From contig JAFQSU010000078.1 of assembly GCA_017409405.1 (NCBI GenBank), positions 29,772 through 93,771 of the forward strand: a DNA stretch of 64,000 nt. The letters run 5' to 3'. The position numbers and the translations under genes were made by a program. Below the pieces are notes generated by a model, which worked only from the letters and a program-made list of their open reading frames with translations, was not told the origin of the DNA and did no database searches. The stretch's first letter is position 1. Every line of letters starts with the position of its first letter. Origin of the DNA: Oscillospiraceae bacterium. GTDB lineage: Bacteria; Bacillota; Clostridia; Oscillospirales; JAAYXM01. Shown piece after piece: positions 33,196 through 42,100 of the stretch.

Positions 33196-35835
33196 TTAGT
33201 TGCCGTGTACATACTCGCCGTCTTCGATAATAGTGAAGGAGCTGCCTTTTCTTATAACTGCATAGCCTGTGTATGTTCCCTCTTCGTCAGCCGTGACGGT
33301 GAACTGATTTCCGTCACCCATCATTGCAATTTTGGAAACGGTCTCTCCGTTATCGAACATGATTCCCTTTTCAACTGCGTTGTCAAGACCGATAAACTCA
33401 GCCATAACAGCAGTTATATCGCCCGAAACGAAATCGTCAAGTGCAATCTTTACAAGCTTTGCCGAAAGCTCCTTGTCACCGGTCATTTCTGTAACAGTGC
33501 AGGTTTCGTACGCAAGGAAGGTATAGGTCTTGTTGGTGCATACAATTTCACCGTTCTTAACCCAGCCCTTGAAGTTTGCCTCTGTTGCCGTAAGCGTTAC
33601 GGGGTCGCCGTAGCTATACTCAACACCGTTTACATAAACTTTGCTGAGGTCGCCGTAGTCTGCAACATAAATCACCGTACCCTCGGGTGCAACAGCTTCG
33701 CTTCCGTCATATACCATTCCGTCATTCCAGCACTTCCAGCCGGTTGCCTGACGGAGACCTGCCATACTCGGGAATGCAGGGAATGCGCCCGTGGTATTGC
33801 TTTCGATAAGCTCACCGTTTGCGTTGTAGAACTCTGCCTTGTTTGCAACGGAATCTGCCTTCTCATAGACCGCGATAAACGAGCTTCTTCCCTCCTGCGG
33901 ATTGTATGTGAGCGTATCCCCATATCCTACTATACGCTTCTTATCCGAGGTGCCCTTTGCCCAGTAGAGGAAGTTGTATCCCTCTGCGCTCATATCGGGT
34001 GCCGTAACGGTGTAAACACCGCCGATTGCGACATGACCGCTTCCGATTACATCAGAGCCGATGAGCGTGCCGTCGGTCATGTAAGCCGAGATTGCATCTA
34101 CTGTTGCAAGTCCGCTTGTTACGTATTTTTCAACCGAGATTTCGTCTGCCGAGCCTTCGCCGGTTGTCTTGTCAAACTTAAAGCTCTGCATGTAAACATA
34201 TTGGCTTGCTCCGCCGGACTTGCCTGCCGGGGTGATGACAAGCGTGTTTGCATACTCGCCGTCAAGAAGCTCTGCCGTGTACAAATCCTGTGTTACAACG
34301 GCGTTGTCCCAGAGATGTGCCGTCGTGTCATATGAATCTACCGTGCCGACGTATTTGCCGTTGACATAGATATCGCCGTAGCCGCCGCCCGTCATCGGGT
34401 TGACAATAGCCGATACATCATATGTACCTGCGCCCGTCGGGGCGGTGAACTTAATTGCAAGGTCGCCCCTGTCCTTTATAGTCATGAAATTATATGTATT
34501 TGCCGGGCTTGAGCCGAGAGAGAGCTGGATTCTCGGTGCATTATCCGTGCCGTCCCTCTGACCCGAGGCTGTAGCAGCGGCATCTACCTTCCAGTTGTAG
34601 CCTGCGGTTTCTGCGTTAAAATAGTCAAATACATCATTAACGTCAGAGAGCGTAGTTTCATCCGCTGTGCCGAAGTCAAGCTCAAAAGAGTCGCCCGATA
34701 CCGTCGTTTTGTCAAACGCAAAGCCTTTGAGAACTACTGTTGAACCATTGGGGACAATTGTGAGAGTGTTGGCATTCTCTCCGCCGTGGAGATATGTGGG
34801 TGATAACTTCTGCTTTTCGTTTTCCCAATAAAATCCGGCTGTTATACCGGTATAAGCGGAATAATCTCCTGCGGTTGCCGCCGCAAGCGTTCCCACCTTT
34901 TCACCGTTGATGTATACATCACCAGTTCCCCCTGAAGTCTGTGTTACAAGAGCTGTAACATCATACATACCGGCACCCTCGCTCGCCGTAAAGCGTACTG
35001 TCATTTTTCCGTTATTTCCAATTTGGGTGAAGTTGTAAAGAGCAGCCAACTGAACACGGACAGCCGAGCCTGTTCCAGCTATCTGTGTAGCCGCTGTGTT
35101 TGCAGCAGCCGCATCAACCTTCCAGTTTAATCCTTTTGATACAGAATTAAAATAGTCAGTAGCATTTGAAACCGTAGAAAGCGTAGCTTCATCAGCTGTG
35201 CCGAAATCGACCTCAAAGCCTGCGACCTCACGCTTTGTAAACTTTACGCCCTGCATTGCAACATCTTTACCTGTTCCTCTGCTTGTTCCGTTAGGTACAA
35301 TGACAAGGGTATTTGCATATTCCCCTGCCTTGAGGTATGCAGAGAGGAGAGTCTGTTCATCGGGCGGGCTTTCAAGTTGGTTAGCAGTGGCATAAGAATC
35401 TATGGTGCCTATGTATGTTCCGTTTATATATACATTGCCCTTTCCGTAGTTCGCCATAAGTGTGACAAGACCCGTTACGTCATACATTCCCTCTGACGGT
35501 GCGGTAAAGTCAACAGCAAAAATGCTTTTTAGGGGAGAACTGCTAAGATACTTTATCTGCGTAAAGTTCATACCAGTAGCTGTGTTCCGTTGAGTTCTGG
35601 TTCTTGAACCGTTTATTGCCTCTGCTGTGCTAAGGCTCGCATTTACCTTCCAGTTTGCACCATAGGTTGTGGATACAACATATGTATTCGACAATGTCCC
35701 GGTATCATGCGCTGTGCCGAAGTCTACTGTGAATTCGGTGACATCGCCTGTCGTATTTGCCGAGGCAAATGCGCCTGCCGAGAGGATGCCGAGCAAAAGA
35801 GCGCCCGTGATGATAATGGATATAAGCCTTTTCAT
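33196..35835 (-). CDS. Secreted protein with three copies of a new ~175-aa module
   Basis: The 879-aa product has a signal peptide (residues 1-25) and then three related modules at about 28-204, 205-380 and 381-557. Each starts with a strand like FEVDFGTADEATLS, continues through NWKVDAA, a YDVTALV strand, a GDVYINGKYVGT turn and ends with ANTLVIVPNG and a QGFKFDK-like strand; the plan fits a beta-sandwich sugar-binding fold. Residues 558-879 are beta-rich with Listeria-Bacteroides-repeat-like strands (YNFLYWAKGTSDKKR). No catalytic domain, SLH or LPXTG anchor is visible. The same module occurs three times in the adjacent 2679-aa protein. Confidence 0.75.
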   Translation of the reverse strand: MKRLISIIITGALLLGILSAGAFASANTTGDVTEFTVDFGTAHDTGTLSNTYVVSTTYGANWKVNASLSTAEAINGSRTRTQRNTATGMNFTQIKYLSSSPLKSIFAVDFTAPSEGMYDVTGLVTLMANYGKGNVYINGTYIGTIDSYATANQLESPPDEQTLLSAYLKAGEYANTLVIVPNGTSRGTGKDVAMQGVKFTKREVAGFEVDFGTADEATLSTVSNATDYFNSVSKGLNWKVDAAAANTAATQIAGTGSAVRVQLAALYNFTQIGNNGKMTVRFTASEGAGMYDVTALVTQTSGGTGDVYINGEKVGTLAAATAGDYSAYTGITAGFYWENEKQKLSPTYLHGGENANTLTIVPNGSTVVLKGFAFDKTTVSGDSFELDFGTADETTLSDVNDVFDYFNAETAGYNWKVDAAATASGQRDGTDNAPRIQLSLGSSPANTYNFMTIKDRGDLAIKFTAPTGAGTYDVSAIVNPMTGGGYGDIYVNGKYVGTVDSYDTTAHLWDNAVVTQDLYTAELLDGEYANTLVITPAGKSGGASQYVYMQSFKFDKTTGEGSADEISVEKYVTSGLATVDAISAYMTDGTLIGSDVIGSGHVAIGGVYTVTAPDMSAEGYNFLYWAKGTSDKKRIVGYGDTLTYNPQEGRSSFIAVYEKADSVANKAEFYNANGELIESNTTGAFPAFPSMAGLRQATGWKCWNDGMVYDGSEAVAPEGTVIYVADYGDLSKVYVNGVEYSYGDPVTLTATEANFKGWVKNGEIVCTNKTYTFLAYETCTVTEMTGDKELSAKLVKIALDDFVSGDITAVMAEFIGLDNAVEKGIMFDNGETVSKIAMMGDGNQFTVTADEEGTYTGYAVIRKGSSFTIIEDGEYVHGN

Positions 35836-35899
35836 TTTTCTTTCCTCCTGAAAATTGATTTGTTTTGTATATATAAACGCATTTCTGCATTGTTGCTGA

Positions 35900-36010
35900 T
35901 GTGTTCCTCACCCGTGGGAGATCCTTCGATTCCGCTTCGCTCCACTCAGGATGACAGTGCCGTTTTTTTGTCATGACTTCGCGGAGCCGCAGGCGCAGTC
36001 GAAGAATCTC
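35900..36010. repeat. Palindromic interspersed element, family 1, copy 2
   Basis: TGTTCCTCACCCGTGGGAG, GATCCTTCGATTCCGC...CAGGATGACA, a short T-run spacer and TGTCATGACTTCGCGGAGCC...GAAGAATCTC. It is in opposite orientation to copy 1 at 14758-14892. It fills most of the left part of the 323-base gap between the two large secreted protein genes. Confidence 0.75.
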
Positions 36011-36012
36011 AA

Positions 36013-36132
36013 GCCTTCCCCTTGAGGGGAAGGTGGGTTGCAAAGCAACTCGGATGAGGTGGAAAAATAACGATTGCTCCGCAATCTACACCTCATCAGT
36101 CACTACGTGACAGCTTCCCCTCAAGGGGAAGC
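36013..36132. repeat. Palindromic interspersed element, family 2, inverted pair
   Basis: GCCTTCCCCTTGAGGGGAAGG...GATGAGGTG (36013-36061) is followed after 27 bases by the inverted arm CACCTCATC...CTTCCCCTCAAGGGGAAGC (36089-36132). Each arm holds its own small hairpins. Related units lie inside the coding region at 36330-36375 and 36747-36796. Confidence 0.75.
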
Positions 36133-36158
36133 CTTTCCGAGATGACAGGGTTGTCGCT

Positions 36159-39100
36159 CTATTCTGCAATATAATCAAGTATTCTCTTTACAAGAACTGC
36201 GACCTCGGCGCGTGTGGTGTTTGCCTCGGGGTCGATTTTGCCGTTCTTTCCGTTGACTAAACCTTCAGAGATGAGGAAGGTTACCGCTTCACGAGCGTAC
36301 TCTGCAACGGTGTCGAAGTCGGGGTAGGACACCTCATCCACCGCAAGCGGTCCCCCTTCCCCTCGAGGGGAAGGCATTTTTTCGAGGGCTTGGAGAGCGC
36401 GGTACACAATCACCATCATATCCTGACGGGTTATGGTATTTCGAGGTGCGTACTTGTTATCGCCTATACCGCCGACAATGCCGCAGTTTCGTGCTATTGC
36501 AAGCTCTCGTGCAAAGTAGTCGGACTCTTCTACATCCGCAAAGTTTTCGGTGTTGTCGGACGAAAGGTCAAATGCACGAACGAGGAGTATTGCAAAGTCA
36601 GCTCTTGTGATGTTCGCAGACGGTGAGAAGGTAGAATCAGATGTGCCCTTGATGATTCCCTTTTCGGAAAGCTCGTTGATTGCGTCAGCTGCCCATGCGT
36701 GGGAAGTAAGGTCGGTGAAATGTACATTTGCCGTGTCGCCATTTTCCACCTCATCCGCCTCGCCTTCGCTCGGCACCTTCTCCTCAAGGGGAAGGCTTTC
36801 ATCATCGTCCCCTACATCGGTATCGTCTCCTTCATCCGGGGCAGGTGCGGCACCACCACCGCCGCCTCCGCCTCCACCGCCGCCTGACGGTGTGTCGGTT
36901 GTATCGGTCGAGCCGGTATTGTCCTCATCCTGCGAGGGCTTGCCCGTTGTCGAGCCGTAGACGGTTATTTCATAGCTTACCGTGGCTTCACGCCCGTTTT
37001 CATCTATCGCGGCAATGAGCACGCCTGCCTTACCTGCCTGGCTGCTGTCAGGTCTCCAGGTCATCGTACCGGTGGTCTCGTCAACAGACGCCCCTCTCGG
37101 AAGGTCGCGAGCCTCATATCTGATTGCATGCTGCTTCGGGCTTTCGGCGTTTACGTCAACCGTTATAGTGCTTCCGGCAGTAACGGTAAGGTCACGAAGT
37201 TTTTCCGTTTCCGTGAAATACGGCTTGTCGTCAAGCTCTGACGTGAGAAGAATTTCAAGCTTCTGACGCTTTGCTATATTGTACTGATAGCCCTGTGAGA
37301 AGTCGGCGTTGTTTGCAAATGCCTTTATAAGGCTGACGTCTCCGAGGTGAAGGTCAATATAGTCGCTGTTGTCCGTATTGGGGGATGCCTTAACAATCCT
37401 GTATGATCCGTTCTGCGTGCCTGTATTTTTTACATATACATACTCACCCGAAAGCTCATCAAAGTTATCTACCTGCTCATTCAGCTTTACGGTTATTATG
37501 TTTTCATCCGTAAGTGCTTCGGTAAAGCTCACAACCTCACCGGTATACGCCGCACGACCGTTTACGTCTCCGATAAGGTCGCCGTCATTGACATAGGCGT
37601 ATATATTATGCGGAGTGCCATTCGAGTCACGGGTTATGCTGTAAACTCCGACAAATCCTCGGAAGTCAAACTCAACATCTTTATCCTTCACGGTATATGT
37701 GACATTGTTGTTTGTTGCATATATAATGTAGTCACATCTGCCGTTTTTGAGAGTAACCTTAACAGCCTTAGCAACGTCGTCTTCACCCTCACCGCCGGAG
37801 GAGATAAGCGGAAGACTCTCCATACTCTCGATATATTCATCGCCCTTGTACGGCTGGATAACCGAAGTGAACAGCGTGTCGAGTTCTTCCTCGCTCTCAC
37901 GGTGGATGAGCATGTAATCAAGACCCGGCACCTGGGCATTGGTCGCCGTTCTCGGAGGATATCCTGTAGCAAAGCCTATATCTGTCGGTGTCCAGTCATT
38001 AAGAGCCGTAAACTTCAGATTAAGTCCTGACGGGTCTCCGACCTGATGCCTGAAGTCGGTCTGCTCAAAGTTTACGTCAAACGAGCCGTCTTTGATGTTC
38101 TTTGCACGGCTTACCTCGGTAAGCCATGTATAGCCTCTCGGGAACATGAGCTTGCCGTAGCCTACATCGCTTTCCGACGCATTCGGGTCAGGACCGTAGA
38201 GAACGGTTTTTTCTTCTCCCGTTTCCTTGTCGGTATAGGTCTTGCCGATGCCGGCGTAGGTGTACTTTCTGTACTCACCGTTTTCATCAATCATACCGTC
38301 CTTGCCGTTCTCATCAAGCTGTGGAACGAGCGTTAAGTCATCCGTTGTATAGCCCTTATACGACTGTGTATGGAAGCTGTATACGTGAGACTTTCCGCCC
38401 TTTACGCGGAAGAAGTCTACAGTGTAGCTTACCTCATTTGATGCGGCAACGGAAACAGCAGTACGTCTGTATATATCCGTTGTTCCGTAGGCATTCGGTG
38501 CTTCGACATCTATGAGCTTGACATTGTCCTTGCTGTCGAAGTGAAGCGGAGTTCCGCCGTAGATACCGTTCTGATATTCGTTATCAACCTGTACGGTATT
38601 GTGGGAAAGCGTGCTTGCTATCCACTGCCAGCGGTTTTCATTAAGACCCGTCGCCTCGGGATAGCCGAGGTCGGGAGTAAAGTTGAAGCCGTAAGCGTCA
38701 ATACCGAGCTGGAGCATGTCTCTGTGTCCGTGTGAAACGCTTGTTCTGCCGTAGTACATCCACGTATCATGGCGGTAATCCTTGTCGGCAATAGCACCCG
38801 GAGTTTTTACAAGCTCGCCGCCTCGGAGAAGCGCAAGACCGAAGCCTGTGAGGTTTTCACTCTTAAGCTCAAGCTCGCCGTGTTCCTCTACTGCCGCCTT
38901 TATCTCGTCACCGAGACCCTCGTTGTCGGTAAAGATATCTACATGAATATCATCGACATCTCCGCCTAACGTGAAGTAAATGTTTTTGGCAAGCTCGGGG
39001 TCACGCAATTTATAGTACGCTCTCAAGGTTTCATCAGCTGTACTGTATATAGTGGTTCCTGCGGTGTTACCTGAGTCGCCTATATGAAGGCTATAGCCGC

Positions 39101-42100
39101 TGCCGACGGTTTCCTTGATGATGGAATTGAACATTTTGACATACTTTGCATTGGAGAAGAAGTCAAGGTCGGGATCTTCGATACCGTGTCGGTCAAACAT
39201 TTCGGCTGCGGTAAGCGCATCTGTTACCCAGATTCGGTTATAGCCTATACCGACCTCGTTGCCGAAGCCGTCACGGTCAACCTCATTGATGTATCTCGTG
39301 ACCATCTCACCGCCGGAGTTTGCTACCGTAGTCTTTGCATACTCCGTATTGTAAATCGGGTCGATAACGGATATTACCGTATGCGTGCTCGGTTTTTTGA
39401 GCCAGGCTATCATCTCATCAGTCTCAGGAGAGGTGTCGAGTGCAACGGCGCAAAGTGCAACGTTTGCCTGATGCATACCGAAGTTTCCGAGAACTCTTGC
39501 GCCCTTTGCTCCGTCAAAAACCTCACGGATTATTCCGTTTTCTGCATTCTCACGGATGAGGTCCGCATTTGTTTTCGGGTTGTCAAGCCCGAAATACTTC
39601 GCCTTTTCGGAAAGGTATCCGATGACCTTGGGGTTCGACATTTCGGGGTAGAACGCATCGTATGCACGGGTAAGGCTCTCGGCGATATTGGTTTCCCAGA
39701 TGTTGCCGACAACTTTTCCGTTGTAGTCTCCGCCGTGGGAGTTCGCATATGAAAGACTGTTGAGCTTTAAGTCATATGTGGGATATACGTCTGCAACACG
39801 GTCAAGAAGAATTGCGCCGGCAATGCCGTACTTTTCCTCGCCCGTGTAAAGATATGCGTCTCTCAGGTCGTCGAGCGTTGCGCAGAGAACTGACTTTGCA
39901 CTGCCGTTACGATCCCAGAAGTAGTGCATATAAAGTGCAATCGGTGCATACTTCGGATTTGTTTTTACGCTTTCACTTGAACCCGGAACGCCGTCACGCG
40001 GTGACCAGCCGAAGCCGTCATCCACCATCCACGTGTCTTCCTTTTCAGTATAAAGCTCGTTTTTCAAGAAGCCCTTGCCGTAGCCGTACGGATTATCCGA
40101 TGTACCGTAAAGCTCGCCGTGCTTTCGGAGAGCCTCTTCACGGCTGAAGGTGCCGGTCTTTTTGTCATAACCGAGCTCGTAGAAGCCTTCAAAATCGTTG
40201 GACGGGAAGGAACGCTTACAATCAGGGCACTTTACCTTCCACGGGTCTTTTATCGGATCGACTATCCATGAATATGCGCCATAGGTAGCCGCACGAAGGT
40301 CAATCTTGCAATACGGACAGATATACGTCATGGTTCCCGGCGAAGAAAGAGTTGTTATTGTATAAGAACGCGGAAGTCCTTCGCCCGGAATGAGCATGTA
40401 GAGCTCTTCAAAGGTTTCAAGGTGTGCATCAGCTTTAGCCTTTGCCGATTTTACAAGCGACTTCGCCCACTCGTACTTTGAACCGTTTGCAAGTGCCATC
40501 TTACGCATATCGTCGGTGTAGATTGTAGAACCGGTCTTTGCGGAGCTTGAGATAACCTCTGCCTCACAGGTAAAGGGCGTATCAAAGCCCGAAACCGTTG
40601 CGGTTACGCGAATTTTTCCCGTACCGCGTGATGCGTAATATACACGGCCTGCTTCATCAACCGTAACAATATCCGGAGTAAGGCTTTCGTATGAAAATTC
40701 GGAACCGGAAATATCAACAAGGTCTCCGTTATTCTTGACGCCTGTGACTATCATCTGAGAGCCGTCACGGTCAAGCGCAAAAACAACATTATCCTCGGTT
40801 TTTGCAGTGATTGAAGCAAGCTTTACATTTTCAACCTTTATGGTTTTTGTGACCGACTTTTCTATGTTGTTAAAGGTAACCCATGCAGTTATGTCAACTG
40901 TGTCTTCCTTTAAAAAGCTTATCGTTCCGTCGGCTGAAATCTTCGCGACGGTTTCATCGCTTGACTTGAATCTGACATTGGAGATGTTCTTTGAATCCGT
41001 AACACGTCCGTCACTGAGGATTGCGGAGCCGTAAAGCTTCTTTGAGCCTCCGACAAAGTAGATAAGCTCTTCGCTTAAGTTTACGTCTGCTCTGTCATAT
41101 GTAACTTCGCTTACGTTTACCGTACCGAAGCCCGAAACATCAAAGCCGTCTATTTTTCCTTCGACCGTAAGGCGTGTCTTTCCGGACTTGATTGCCGTGA
41201 AGGTGCCTTCGGATACGGTTACAGAGGCTTCGTCCTCACTTTTTGCAAAAAGATTTGTCTCGGTCGTGCCGTCACTGTTTACAAGCGGAAGATAATATCC
41301 GGCACCGTTGTTCTGGGTAACCTTAATCTTATATTCATCGCTCTCGCCTGCGGCGTAGCTGTCACGCGGAAGCTCGATATTAACATTCTTGATTCCGTCG
41401 TGAGCGCCCTTGCCGACAAAGCTTATGCTTCTTATGAACAGGTTTGTTCCGCCGCCGGTCTTGCCGCCGTTTCTGATAATAAGGCTGTGCTCACCGTCCG
41501 CGGTGAGATATACCGAACGCAGAGGAGTTGCGACCGCAGAGTAGATATCACCCGGTGTTGTGTATGTATCAACCTCACCGACGAACCTTCCGTCAATATA
41601 GAATTTTGCAAGACCTGTTGACGTATAGTGCATTGCGTTGGCGGTAAGGTCGTAGTATCCGTCCTCGGGTACGGTAAACTTAACCGCAAAATCTCCGTAG
41701 TTTTTGAGATATGTATACTCAACATTACTCTTCTGTATACGTGCAGCGTTGCTTGTGGCACTGAAATACTCTTTCGCCGACTTTTCGGTGTCAATACGCC
41801 AGTTGGAGCCGTGAGTGTCTGCCGAGAAGTAACCGGGACTTGTGCTTCCGTCCTTATTGGTGATATTCACAACCGTATCCCATGCCGCCTGCTCATTGAA
41901 ATATACCTCAAAGCTCTCATATACGGGAGCTTCCGAAACAATAAGCGGAAGTGTGCCGATCTTTGTCACGCCGTTATATGTGACCGCGGCACTGATTGTT
42001 ACTTCACCCAAGGTCTCGGGCTTTACCGTGCCGTCCGGCATAACAGAAACTATGTTTTCAGGAAATGCCGACCAGACAACCGATGCATTGTTTAAATCAA

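Noticed and set aside
36835..36890. Short tandem repeat GCC/ACC as a microsatellite or CRISPR-like signal
   Set aside because: It codes the 12-residue Gly linker of the SLH protein; regular codon use explains it.
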